From contig DASXSF010000115.1 of NCBI GenBank assembly GCA_036506155.1, positions 1-64,000 on the forward strand: a stretch of 64,000 bases of DNA, written 5' to 3'. Positions 1-9,856 of this stretch are shown in pieces; the stretch's first letter is position 1; each line of letters begins with the position of its first letter. Made by a program: the position numbers and the translations under genes. This stretch comes from DASXRA01 sp036506155 (GTDB taxonomy: Bacteria > Actinomycetota > Actinomycetes > Mycobacteriales > Jatrophihabitantaceae). The notes below the pieces were generated by a model, which did not search any database, was not told where the DNA came from, and saw nothing but the letters and a program-made list of their open reading frames with translations.

Positions 1-183
1 CCCGCGCCGGTATCGCTGGGCTGCGCCAGCATCACCGTGCAGCCAGCCGCCCCTGCCACACCGACACCGACCAGCAGCCCGCCACCCAACCCAACCGACA
101 CGCCAACCACCGACACGTCATCACCGAACCCAACCACCACCACGCTGACGAGCGCAGTGCCTGGCGATCCGCAGACCTCGTAG
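1..183 (+). CDS. C-terminal tail of a Pro/Thr-rich protein (5' end outside window)
   Basis: The frame is open from the left window edge and closes at TAG 181-183, giving the last 60 residues of a protein that begins outside the window. After PAPVSLGCASITVQP the tail is almost only Pro, Thr, Ser and Asn, with repeated TPT, NPT and TTT units. This is the composition of an extracellular linker or a disordered tail. No domain can be named and no function is assigned. The only support is the open frame, the natural stop and the biased composition; the same composition can arise by chance in GC-rich DNA. The next gene converges from the other strand after a 202-base gap. Confidence 0.45.
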   Translation, partial: PAPVSLGCASITVQPAAPATPTPTSSPPPNPTDTPTTDTSSPNPTTTTLTSAVPGDPQTS

Positions 184-385
184 TGGCTATCGTCCAGGCG
201 AATCGTGACGGGTGCTGATTTCCTTCCGGCCACCGCCCCCGGCCCCAGCGCAAAGACGCCGCCCTCGCAGTGGCCGACGGCAAGCCTCATTGCCGGGGGC
301 TTCGGCACGTCGTCACGTTCAAGCGATCTCACAGTTGATCTACGGGTTGGACGACCGCTTGGGCCCGTCGAACGGCAAACTCGGT

Positions 386-1616
386 TCAACTTGGCTGGGT
401 AGCGAACTGCCGTTCGCAGTGCGGCTCCACGCCACGCCGCCTGCTTCGGCCAAGCACGCGCAGGACTATCGCGGGGTGGAACAGCCTGCTCGGCGGATCC
501 AGCATGCCGATGACCCGCAGGAACTGGCTCGCGACGCGCGCGTCATTTTCGGCGGTCGCCTCCAGGCGGCGCAGGTAAGCATTGAGGGGGCAACGCCATT
601 GCCTGTAGGGCGGCTACTGTCATGCCCTGAGCGTAGAGCGGGTTGAAGCTGCACACGGCGTCGCCGAAGACGATCAGCCCGTCGGGGAATTGATGCATCC
701 GCTCGTAGCGCCGTCGCTGGTTGGCGGGGAAGTTGCGCGTGATCACGGGACCCACAGGGTCTGCATCGCGGACCGCTGCGATCACGTGGGCCGGCATGGC
801 GTCCACCGCGAAATCCACGATGCCATCGCGGTCCGCGGGCGGGTGGTAGCCCGCGTAGCCGGCCACGGTGAGCATCCAGCCGTCGGACTCGTGGGCGAGA
901 AGGGTGGCACTCGTCGGCCGGCCCGGCTTGGCTCCGACAGTCACGAGTTTCTCCGTCATCGCTGCTTGGGGCAGCCGCAGCCGCTGGCTCGCGTACCTGA
1001 TCCCGACGGGCACCTGCTCCTCGACGGGGCGGCGGTAGCCGAGCTCGCTCAGCCAAGCCGGAGCACGGGAGCCACGGCCGGTGGCGTCGACAACCAGGTC
1101 GGCACCGACGGTCTCTTCGACGCTGCCATCGGCCCTGCGGAATACCCGCACGCCCGTCACCCGCTTCGGCTTGCCGTTCGCGGCCAGGCCCACGACATCG
1201 CAGCCATCGATGAACTCGACCGTGTCCAGCGTGCGCACCCGAGCGCGGACACGATGCTCCAGAAACGGCCGGCTGGGTTGGTAGACCACATGTCCTGGAT
1301 CCGCGGCCGGGCAAACCCGATGCCCGGCCACGGAAAAGTGCAGCTGCCGGTAGTCGATCACTGGGGCCCCCGCGGCGACGAGCTCGGCAAGAATCCCAGG
1401 AAACAACTCGTCGAGAATCTGCCCGCCCCGCGGGAGCAGGGCATGCGCATGCCGGCCCTGGGGCACGCCTCGCCGGCCCAGGTCACGTCCGTCGCCGGTG
1501 AGGACATCCCGTTCGATCACCGTGACCTGCCCGTACGCGTCGGCCAGTACCCGAGCAGCAAGCAATCCGCTCATGCCGGCGCCGAGCACGACGGCATGGT
1601 CACCGATTGCGCGCAT
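386..1616 (-). pseudogene. FAD-dependent monooxygenase, single-base frameshift near the 3' end
   Basis: Flavoprotein of the PHBH/squalene-epoxidase/halogenase-like group. The N-terminus has the Rossmann FAD-binding motif VLGAGMSGL followed by VIERD; later come DATGRGSR and the second FAD motif GLIVFGDAVCSFNPLYAQGM. The frame opened by ATG 1616 (Shine-Dalgarno GGAGGTGAG just upstream) stops prematurely at 543. Removing one base from the run of five G at 586-590 restores a frame to TGA 386-388, giving ALPLNAYLRRLEA and then a normal tail, about 409 residues in all. It is either a sequencing error in the homopolymer or a recent frameshift. The gene runs opposite to the ferritin-like gene 400 bases away. 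Substrate unknown: likely hydroxylation or epoxidation of an aromatic or lipid. Confidence 0.8.
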
Positions 1617-1619
1617 CTC

Positions 1620-1832
1620 TCACCTCCCGGCCTCCGATCGCCGTTGGAGCTCAGCCACGCGGGTCTCACTCAGTTCGTACTGACGGGCAGGATGGATTGC
1701 TTTCCCCTTGGCCGCGTCGGTCTGCGGTGTCCTGAGGACGTGACTAATGCGCTCGGCTACTAGTGCTGAAGGACCGCCTTCGGGGACCCTCTGTCTCCAG
1801 CCAGACGACGGGTTGCGCTGCGCCTTCAGCAC
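1620..1832 (-). CDS. possible small protein upstream of the FAD monooxygenase
   Basis: A 70-codon frame ends three bases before the ATG of the monooxygenase, so the two could be translationally coupled. The C-terminal half (VLRTPQTDAAKGKAIHPARQ, then a Glu/Arg-rich helix ending RRSEAGR) is more protein-like than the Arg/Ser/Pro-rich N-terminal half, and an internal GTG start near 1760 is possible. I recognise no family. It could be a remnant of a larger gene or a chance frame. The rest of the stretch between 1617 and 2011 holds nothing else I can support apart from the Shine-Dalgarno of the ferritin-like gene. Confidence 0.2.
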   Translation of the reverse strand: MLKAQRNPSSGWRQRVPEGGPSALVAERISHVLRTPQTDAAKGKAIHPARQYELSETRVAELQRRSEAGR

Positions 1833-2011
1833 ACGTGCAATTGGCTTCCATGCGGCTGCGTGTCTGCTGGGTCGACGGGCTGCTTGTCGTCGCCCCGCCG
1901 GGCCTGCCTGGTCCGGCCTCCGGCAAGAGTCAGGCGCCGACGATGGCGGTCGCCTGGATCGCCGCTGACCTCCTCCTGGCAGGCTCGTAACGGCATATGA
2001 GGGGTGAGACG

Positions 2012-3316
2012 ATGACAGTGTCTGGCAACGTGGCGAGTGATCAGCCGGGTGAGCCGGCGTTGAAGGTGGATACCCGCGAGGAGCTCGTGTATCTGCTCGG
2101 TGAGGCGTGCGGAATCGAGCACGGCTTGATGTGTGAATACCTGTACGCGCAGTTCTCGCTCAAGCGCGCCCCTGACGAGGGCCTGACCCCGGACCAGCTC
2201 ACGAGGGTGCAGGCCTGGGAAGCGGCGATGATCAGCGTGATCAAGCAGGAGATGCTGCACCTGGCACTGGCCACCAACATCTTGACGGCCATCGGTGCGG
2301 CACCTCATTTCGAGCGGCCCAACTTCCCGATCTTGTCTCGCTGGTACCCGGCCGGCGTGCAGATCGCGTTGGTGCCGTTCGGCGAGCGGGCGCTGCGCCA
2401 TTTCATCTACCTGGAACGGCCTGAGGGGATGGCGCTGCACGACGCCGCAGGATTCGCGGCCGACCAGCACGCCCAGCCGCTGACCGTTGATGACGCCCCG
2501 CTCGTCGCCGTCCCTGAGGAGTGGCAGACCGTCGGCCACCTCTACCGGGGGATCGAGGCCGGCCTGGCGAATCTGTGCGCCCGCTACGGTGAAGACGCCG
2601 TGTTCATCGGGCCGACTCGGGCGCAGGCGGTCACCGACCTCTTCGAGTGGCCCGAACTGATCGCGGTCACTGACCTGGCGTCGGCGAGCCGTGCGATCGA
2701 GACGATCGTCGAGCAGGGCGAGGGTGCGCGCGGCGACTGGATCCGGTCACACTTCGGCACCTTCGTGGGAATCCTCGAGGACCTGCTGGCCGAGCAGGCA
2801 GCCGATCCCGGATTCAATCCCGCCCGGCCGGTCGAGCCCGCCTTCGTTCGACTGCCGCCCGACGTCGAGGCCGGGACCGTGATCGAGGAGCCTACGACCG
2901 CGCAGGTCGCCGACCTCGTCAATGGCCTGTATGAGGCGATGCTGCAGGTACTGAGCCGGTACTACATCCACCACGGCGAATCCGCGGCCGAATTCGACAC
3001 CCTGGCACGCACCGCGAAGCACCTGATGAACTGGGTGATGCGTCAGCTGGGACCGGTGCTGACTACCCTGCCGGTGGGCCCATCCCACCCGGGCCGCACC
3101 GCCGGCCCCACCTTCGACATCGCCCGACCCGCCATCCTCCTGCTGCCGCACCACGACGCAGCATGGAAGATCATCAAGGAACGGCTCGAGGCACTACAAC
3201 AGGCCTGCGCTTCCCTCGGCGAGCAGGCGGGCCTCGGCGCGCTCACTCCACTGGCCGACAAGCTGGAGGCAATGAGTCAAGACATCGGCAAACGCGGCTC
3301 CACAACGGCCAACTGA
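2012..3316 (+). CDS. ferritin-like protein of the iminophenyl-pyruvate dimer synthase (VioB C-terminal) type
   Basis: 434-residue protein. Residues about 20-240 form a ferritin-like four-helix domain with carboxylate/His pairs in EHGLMCEYLYA and KQEMLHLALATNIL, as in the domain found at the C-terminus of VioB/StaD/RebD-type enzymes, which couple oxidised amino-acid imines. Here it stands alone, followed by a helical C-terminal region containing YYIHHGESAAEFDTL. The start is ATG 2012 because GAGGGGTGAG lies 4-12 bases upstream; the in-frame ATG at 1997 has no such site. By family it should bind a di-metal or haem cofactor. Its nearness to a divergent FAD monooxygenase recalls tryptophan-derived pigment pathways, but no amino-acid oxidase is present, so the substrate is open. 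Confidence 0.75.
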   Translation: MTVSGNVASDQPGEPALKVDTREELVYLLGEACGIEHGLMCEYLYAQFSLKRAPDEGLTPDQLTRVQAWEAAMISVIKQEMLHLALATNILTAIGAAPHFERPNFPILSRWYPAGVQIALVPFGERALRHFIYLERPEGMALHDAAGFAADQHAQPLTVDDAPLVAVPEEWQTVGHLYRGIEAGLANLCARYGEDAVFIGPTRAQAVTDLFEWPELIAVTDLASASRAIETIVEQGEGARGDWIRSHFGTFVGILEDLLAEQAADPGFNPARPVEPAFVRLPPDVEAGTVIEEPTTAQVADLVNGLYEAMLQVLSRYYIHHGESAAEFDTLARTAKHLMNWVMRQLGPVLTTLPVGPSHPGRTAGPTFDIARPAILLLPHHDAAWKIIKERLEALQQACASLGEQAGLGALTPLADKLEAMSQDIGKRGSTTAN

Positions 3317-3505
3317 CTGGGTGCGCGCCGAAAGACTTTAGGGTTTCTGCCGCGAGAGTTGAGACTATGCGTGGGTGAGCCTTCTTCAGTTCGGCTCGAA
3401 TCGTGCTGCCGAACAACAACCGATCACCTCGATCGACCAGCCCGGCGTGGGCAGCTGTGGCGCGGCTGTGGCCGACGCGGTCCCGTCCCAGTACGCGGAC
3501 CAGGC

Positions 3506-4498
<993 letters not shown>

Positions 4499-4540
4499 GC
4501 CTCACCGGCAGGCGCCGCCCCGACACGGTCAGCGGCGCGG

Positions 4541-4951
4541 CTATCCGACGTCCGGGAGTCGACGCCTCGTCAGGTCCAGGTCGAGCAGCGTGCGATTCAG
4601 CGCGGGCAGGTCGATAGCGAGCGCGGCGGCGTTCGCCTGATGGATTTGCACCTGCGTGGCGCCGTCCTCGCACGTGGTGCAGCTGACCCGAAGGACGTGG
4701 GAGGAGTCCGCCGTGGTCAGCCGATACGCGACGGACCGGGGCGGCTCGTGGCTGATGATCTCCCCGATCGCGGCGCGGTCGCCGAGTCGGAGGGCGAACG
4801 ACTCCTCGAGTATTGCTGGCCGGTGGGCTGGCATGTCTCGGCTGACGTCCGTGACGTCGGAGACCCAGGCGCTCAACCGCGCCGGGTCGGCCAAGATCGC
4901 AAAGACCGCCGGCAGCGCTCGGGAGACGGCGACGGTGAGGTCCTGGCTCAC
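4541..4951 (-). CDS. SRPBCC (polyketide cyclase/START-like) protein
   Basis: 136-residue protein with the pattern of a helix-grip fold: an N-terminal strand (VSQDLTVAV), the helix FAILADPARLSAWVSDV, and antiparallel strands including EIISHEPPRSVAYRLT and HVLRVSCTTCEDG. The frame opens further upstream (to 5173), but that part is Arg/Pro-rich. GTG 4951 is preceded by GGGGAG at good spacing and fits the domain boundary. Such proteins bind small hydrophobic ligands or act as cyclases/aromatases; the ligand cannot be read from sequence. It is divergent from the large ATP-binding regulator that starts at 5203. Confidence 0.65.
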   Translation of the reverse strand: MSQDLTVAVSRALPAVFAILADPARLSAWVSDVTDVSRDMPAHRPAILEESFALRLGDRAAIGEIISHEPPRSVAYRLTTADSSHVLRVSCTTCEDGATQVQIHQANAAALAIDLPALNRTLLDLDLTRRRLPDVG

Positions 4952-5202
4952 TCGACTCCCCACCCGGCTCCCGAGCGCCGCATCCCCCCGCACGGCGGTC
5001 CTGTCTAGCCGTATCACCGTATGGGTCGGCCTGGCCGCTCGGCCCCGAATAGGATGCTTCATCGATGCTGCGAAAGTGCTCCTCGGATGAAGCGGTTCGG
5101 AGCGCGAGCGCGCTGACTGATCATCCGAGGTGATAGCTTCGCGAGATCGGTCCGGACGTGGCGGCCGGTCCACCGCGTCGGCGATACTGGGGATGGGCGC
5201 GG

Positions 5203-7728
5203 ATGGGCGATCTGGCCAGGTTCCGCGACGGGGTGCGGGCGTACCGACGGTCCGTGGGCCGCTCGCAACAGCAGCTCGCCACCGCCGTCGGCGTCCACCC
5301 GAACGTCCTCAGTCACAAGCTCAACGGGCACGGCCGAGCCATGCTGACCGCCCCCGAGGCGATCCGGATCGTGACGACACTCGCCGGGTGGGGCGCCCTC
5401 GAGACCCGGTCCGCCGCCGAGGAGCTGTTGGCCGCCGCTGGCGTCCCGGCGCACGCGATGCCCGCCGCAGCCTGGACCACGGCGCCGCTGTCCGCCCTAC
5501 CCACTCAGCCGCCGGGCACCGCGACATCGTCCGCACCCATGCAGGCACCCGTCCCGACGAGCGCGGGGGACAGCGGCCGGCTGCGACTCGCCCGGCTGCC
5601 GGCGCCGCGCACCAGGCTGATCGGCCGGCAGGAAGAGCGGCGCGACATCGCCCAGGCGCTCGACACCGCCCGTCTGATCACGTTGACCGGAGTCGGCGGG
5701 ACGGGAAAGTCGCGGTTGGCGGTGCAGGTGGCCACGGATGTCGCCGACCGCTACCCCGACGGCGTCGGTTACGTCGACCTGTCGCTGGTACGCGATCCGG
5801 CATTGCTGGCCACCGCCGTCGCCACGGCGTGCGGCCTGGCGCCGCCCGCGGCAACCGACGCCGAGAGCGTCCTGATCGACGCCGTGGCCGACGAGCACCT
5901 GCTGTTGGTCGTCGACAACCTGGAGCACCTGGTCGAAGGAGCGCCGACGCTAGGCCGGCTGCTCGCGGCCGTTCCCGGACTGCAGGTGCTGGCGACCAGC
6001 CGGGTCGCGCTGCGGCTCTACGGCGAGCGCACCATTCGGGTCCCGCCGCTGGCATTGACGGGAAGGTCGACCGGTCAGACGGAGGACAGCGACGCGGTGC
6101 GGCTGTTCGTCGAACGGGCGGGCGCGGCTGGATACGACTTCGGCGCGACGCCGGGCGAGCTCGGCGTGATCAGCCAGATCTGCGCGGCGGTCGACGGGTT
6201 GCCGCTGGCGATCGAGTTGGCCGCGGCGAAGACCCGCATGTACGCACCGCGCGAGTTGCTGCCGCTGTTGCAGTCGCGCGTCTCGGTCCTTCAGGGCGGT
6301 CCGCGCGACGCCCCCGATCGGCAGCAGACCCTGCGCGCCACTCTCGACTGGAGCTTCGCGCTGCTGTCGCCGTCCGCGCAGCGGCTGTTCGGCTGCGTCG
6401 GCATCTTCGCCGGACGGTTCGACGTCGCCGCAGCCGCCACGGTCAGCGGCGAGCCGGACGAGGCGACGATCGGCGACCTACTCGCCGAGCTCGGCGACCA
6501 CAGCATGGTCGAGATCGGCACCGGGCCAGGCCCGCGGTTCGCCCTGCTGCAGACCGTCCGGGAGTACGCGTTGGCGCGTCTTGCCGAGCGGGGCGACGAG
6601 GACGTTGTCGAGCGCCGCAACCTCGGCCACTACCTCGCGCAGGCCCGCGCCCTGCCGGCCCCCGCCGGAGCGGCCCGGTCTGACGCGCTGGCCTCCTTGG
6701 ACGCCGTGTACCCGAACATCCGGGTGGCTCTCGACTACGCACTCCACAAGGGCGAGGCTGATCCGGCCAGCTTGAACGACGGCCTGCTGCTGGCCGCCGC
6801 GGTCAGCCCGATGTGGCTGTATCGCGGTCCCCTGGCCGAAGGGCTGCTGTACCTGCAGCGGCTGCTGGCCGTCGACCAGCGCCGCGTCGATGCCACGGCC
6901 CGGGCCGGCGCCGTGCTCCGACTTTGCGCGCTGGCCTGCTTCAGCGGCGACTACGAGCTCGCGGCGAACTACGGCCGTCAGTGCATCGAGCTGTTCCAGC
7001 AGCTTGACGATCAGCGTGGACTGGCCCGCGCCTACCGATACCGCGGTGAAGCTTCCTACGCCTTGGGCGACCTGGACGCCGCCGCCGCGATGTTCGAGCG
7101 CGCGCTCCAGACCGCGCGAGGTAGCGGCGACGAGGAAGGGCAAGGCCACGCGGCCAACATGCTCGGTCAACTGCTGCGGCACCAGGGTGCGCTCGACGAC
7201 GCTCGCCGGTACCTGTGTGATGCGGTGGCCCGCTTCATCCGCGCCGGCTTTCCGACGGGGGTCGGTTCGACGTTACACAGCCTCGCTGAAGTTTCGCGTG
7301 ATCAAGGCGACCTCGACGAGGCGACGCAGCTGGTACATGCCGCGCTGCGGATATCCGACGCCACCGGCGACACGCGCGCGATTGCCTACATCTTCGAGGC
7401 CCTGGCCGGCCTGGCCAGTCTGCAGGGAGACAATGTCCAGGCGCTGCGTCATACCGGTACCGCGCATGCAATCCGCGAGCGGATCGGCGCACGCCTGGCC
7501 CCGGTCGACCAGGGCGCGCTTGACCGCTTCATGGCCGCCACCTTCGCCGCAACTACCGCCGCCGACCAACAGATCGCGTTCGCCTACGCCCGCAGTATTC
7601 CCCTCGAGACCGCGATCCGCGACGTGCTGAGCGAGGCACGCCCGGTCATTGCCTCCGGAAGCGACGACGAGTTCACCGGCTGGATCATGAGCCGCGTTGT
7701 CGACGACGAGGTTCATGCCGACGATTAG
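5203..7728 (+). CDS. HTH - NB-ARC ATPase - TPR transcriptional regulator
   Basis: 841-residue STAND-class regulator. Residues 1-90 form an XRE-like helix-turn-helix (RSQQQLATAVGVHPNVLSHK). After a Pro-rich linker the NB-ARC ATPase has Walker A TGVGGTGKSRL, Walker B HLLLVVDNLEHL and DGLPLAIELAAAK. The C-terminal third is TPR-like (YRYRGEASYALGDLDAAAAM and following helices). Such proteins switch with ATP/ADP and ligand binding to activate neighbouring genes. ATG 5203 is chosen for the upstream GGGGATGGG; a GTG at 5158 would add 15 residues. The target is unknown. The nearest divergent gene is the SRPBCC protein, and the aldonolactone-oxidase-like gene converges from downstream. Confidence 0.85.
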   Translation: MGDLARFRDGVRAYRRSVGRSQQQLATAVGVHPNVLSHKLNGHGRAMLTAPEAIRIVTTLAGWGALETRSAAEELLAAAGVPAHAMPAAAWTTAPLSALPTQPPGTATSSAPMQAPVPTSAGDSGRLRLARLPAPRTRLIGRQEERRDIAQALDTARLITLTGVGGTGKSRLAVQVATDVADRYPDGVGYVDLSLVRDPALLATAVATACGLAPPAATDAESVLIDAVADEHLLLVVDNLEHLVEGAPTLGRLLAAVPGLQVLATSRVALRLYGERTIRVPPLALTGRSTGQTEDSDAVRLFVERAGAAGYDFGATPGELGVISQICAAVDGLPLAIELAAAKTRMYAPRELLPLLQSRVSVLQGGPRDAPDRQQTLRATLDWSFALLSPSAQRLFGCVGIFAGRFDVAAAATVSGEPDEATIGDLLAELGDHSMVEIGTGPGPRFALLQTVREYALARLAERGDEDVVERRNLGHYLAQARALPAPAGAARSDALASLDAVYPNIRVALDYALHKGEADPASLNDGLLLAAAVSPMWLYRGPLAEGLLYLQRLLAVDQRRVDATARAGAVLRLCALACFSGDYELAANYGRQCIELFQQLDDQRGLARAYRYRGEASYALGDLDAAAAMFERALQTARGSGDEEGQGHAANMLGQLLRHQGALDDARRYLCDAVARFIRAGFPTGVGSTLHSLAEVSRDQGDLDEATQLVHAALRISDATGDTRAIAYIFEALAGLASLQGDNVQALRHTGTAHAIRERIGARLAPVDQGALDRFMAATFAATTAADQQIAFAYARSIPLETAIRDVLSEARPVIASGSDDEFTGWIMSRVVDDEVHADD

Positions 7729-7774
7729 CAGAGACCGGCCCGCCCGGCGAACGTGCTCGCCGATGTCGCGTGGT

Positions 7775-9154
7775 TTAGTCGCCGAGCATCCGCGCGTGGG
7801 CGTCGCTGCCGAATATGCGCTGCGGATCGACGGCGTCACGCAATTTGAGAAAGCGGTCGAAGTTGGGGTAGAGCGGTCGCAGCTCGGCGGCGTCGTGGTC
7901 GAACTCCTTGCCCCAGTGCGGCCGTGCACCGAGTGGGCGCATCACCTGCCAGAAGCGCTCGAAGTAATCTCGGCGGTCTGGGCCGTCGGTGCTGTAGGCC
8001 CCGATCTGGCAGGTGTCTGCGCCCTGCGCCGGGCTCATCCACATGTCGTCGCCGCGGACGAAGCGGATCTCGAGGGGGAAGTTCGCCGCCGGCCGGCCGT
8101 CGTGGAACAGATCGAGGACGCCCTCGAGCGCCTTGCCGGCCTTGCCCAGCGCGAGGGCGGCCTCGGTCTCGCGATGGCGCATGGGCATGGGCGTGTTAAG
8201 CATGAGAGTGTCCTGTCCTACCTGTGAGGTGGCGCCGAGATAGACGCGTGACAGGCGGGAGTTCATCCCTGCGGTGAGGGCGGGTCGCCGGTGTTGCAGC
8301 GCGACCATTGCCGGGAACACCCAACGGTGCATGATCCGTTCGTCGACCCAGCGCCGGGCCACGGCACTCGGCCAGCGAGTCGCCGGCTCGGTGGTGCGCG
8401 CGTAGCGCACGACTTGCGCGAGTGGGGCGTGTGGCAGCCACCAGACCTTGACGTATTCGGCGCTCGACGCAAGCGGCGCCAGCGCACCGGGGACCTCTGC
8501 GATCGGGATGTGCTCGATCGTCTGGTGCAGCCGGCCGGCGGGGACGATCCGAAGCGTCACCTCGGTCACGGCGCCGAGCGCACCGAGGTGGACGCGGGCG
8601 CCGTCGAGGCGATCGTCCCCCTCGCCGATCACCAGCACGTCATCGGTTCCGGTGATCATCCGCAGGCCAGTTACCAGGCCGGCGATGTTGCCGTGCTGCA
8701 GGCTTGAGCCGTGGGTGCCGGTGGCAATCGCCCCCGCGACCGACTGGGCCTGGATCGACCCGACGATCGGCAGCGAGAACCCCTCGCGCAGCAGTACGGC
8801 GCTCAGCTCACGCAACCGCATGCCGGCAGGCACTGTGACCAGGCCTCGTGCGCGATCGATCACCGCTGCACCGCCCCACGCATCCAGCGAGACGGCCTCG
8901 GTGTCCGGGACCGCGATGCGCGAGAACGAGTGCCCCGCGCCGACAATCCGCAGCCGGCGCCCGCGATTCGCGGCACTCTCGATGACATGACGCAGGTCGG
9001 CCTCGCTTGTCGGCAGGTGCCACCTCACCGGCGACGAGATCGCTGTCCGCGCCCAGTTGACGAACCTGCCCGCGCCGTCGCTGGGCGGCGCAGCGGTGGG
9101 CCGTGACGGCAACTGGTCATGATCAGCCACGGGACGCACCGTAGGACCGACCAT
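7775..9154 (-). CDS. FAD-binding aldonolactone oxidase-type protein
   Basis: About 459 residues of the vanillyl-alcohol-oxidase flavoprotein superfamily, closest in layout to D-arabinono-1,4-lactone/L-gulono-1,4-lactone oxidases. The N-terminal PCMH FAD domain contains RRLRIVGAGHSFS, where the His after AG is the usual covalent flavin position, and SVAGAIATGTHGSS. The C-terminal domain has ARPHWGKEF, matching the HWxK signature of aldonolactone oxidases, and ends DAVDPQRIFGSD. The expected reaction is oxidation of a sugar lactone or alditol with O2 or another acceptor. ATG 9154 is preferred over TTG 9166. It faces the regulator gene and is followed upstream by the CGNR regulator on the same strand. 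Confidence 0.82.
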   Translation of the reverse strand: MVGPTVRPVADHDQLPSRPTAAPPSDGAGRFVNWARTAISSPVRWHLPTSEADLRHVIESAANRGRRLRIVGAGHSFSRIAVPDTEAVSLDAWGGAAVIDRARGLVTVPAGMRLRELSAVLLREGFSLPIVGSIQAQSVAGAIATGTHGSSLQHGNIAGLVTGLRMITGTDDVLVIGEGDDRLDGARVHLGALGAVTEVTLRIVPAGRLHQTIEHIPIAEVPGALAPLASSAEYVKVWWLPHAPLAQVVRYARTTEPATRWPSAVARRWVDERIMHRWVFPAMVALQHRRPALTAGMNSRLSRVYLGATSQVGQDTLMLNTPMPMRHRETEAALALGKAGKALEGVLDLFHDGRPAANFPLEIRFVRGDDMWMSPAQGADTCQIGAYSTDGPDRRDYFERFWQVMRPLGARPHWGKEFDHDAAELRPLYPNFDRFLKLRDAVDPQRIFGSDAHARMLGD

Positions 9155-9224
9155 GATCGAGGTCAATCAAGCCGGCGTTCGCCGCGGCCCGCCCGACTCT
9201 CTCCGGTCGTGACGCCGAATGGCC

Positions 9225-9776
9225 TCATACAGGGGCTCGTGAAGTGGCTCGGCGTGCGCGGTAGGCGGCGACGGCAGCGCGGTTGCTGCATCCGCCGTCG
9301 CAGTAGCGCTTGGACTTGTTCTTGGTCAGGTCGATGGTGACGGCGTTGCAGTCGTGCATGTCGCAGATGCGCAGCCGGTCGAGCGCCTGGCTGCGCACGA
9401 CATCGACGAAGGCCATCGCTGCCTCTACTGCCATGCGGGTGGCTAACGGTGCCTGCGGTGCGGTGGCGTGTAGGTGGTAGTCCCAGCCGTCGTGTTTGAC
9501 GAGCTGGGGTAGAGCGCTTCCGGCGCGCAACATGTCGTTCACGCGCTGGACGGCCTCGTCCTTGTCGCTGTCCCACAGTGCGCGAAGCTGCGGGCGCAGC
9601 GCTCGGACCGCCTCGAGTTCTTGGGCGTCGTGGGTGCGCGTGCCGGTCCAGCCCCAGGCCTGGACGAACTCGTCGAGCGCGGCTAGGTCGGTGAGGTGGT
9701 CATCGGCCCCGTCGACGGTGTTGACCAGGGCAACGGCGGCGGCGAGAGCCACTTCGGTGTCATGAGCAAAAACCAC
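9225..9776 (-). CDS. CGNR zinc-finger transcriptional regulator
   Basis: 183-residue protein with the two-part layout of this family: an N-terminal helical ABATE-type region and a C-terminal CGNR zinc finger. The finger reads CDMHDCNAVTID, then KNKSKRYCDGGCSNRAAVAA, with four Cys placed to bind Zn; the signature is CSNR instead of CGNR. Members bind DNA and usually control the gene next door. Here it is divergent from an EamA exporter with only 80 bases between the two starts, so it probably controls that gene and itself. The start in this region is GTG/ATG near 9776. Confidence 0.82.
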   Translation of the reverse strand: MVFAHDTEVALAAAVALVNTVDGADDHLTDLAALDEFVQAWGWTGTRTHDAQELEAVRALRPQLRALWDSDKDEAVQRVNDMLRAGSALPQLVKHDGWDYHLHATAPQAPLATRMAVEAAMAFVDVVRSQALDRLRICDMHDCNAVTIDLTKNKSKRYCDGGCSNRAAVAAYRARRATSRAPV

Positions 9777-9856
9777 GTTGACTCCTAACAGCTCGACCGA
9801 CTAGCGTGATGCGTGTCATCAGTATCCGGCGAGTTTGCATATTACAGGGGCGGAAC

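Noticed and set aside
3317..3505. Possible riboswitch or attenuator before the PLP enzyme
   Set aside because: No conserved aptamer core, leader peptide or terminator-antiterminator pair could be recognised by eye.
5130..6683. Long Arg/Pro/Gly-rich open frames overlapping real genes in other frames (also near 690-1763, 9961-11091, 21946-23607, 28752-29438, 60500-62044)
   Set aside because: They lie entirely over genes with clear domains and have the composition expected of alternative frames in GC-rich coding DNA.
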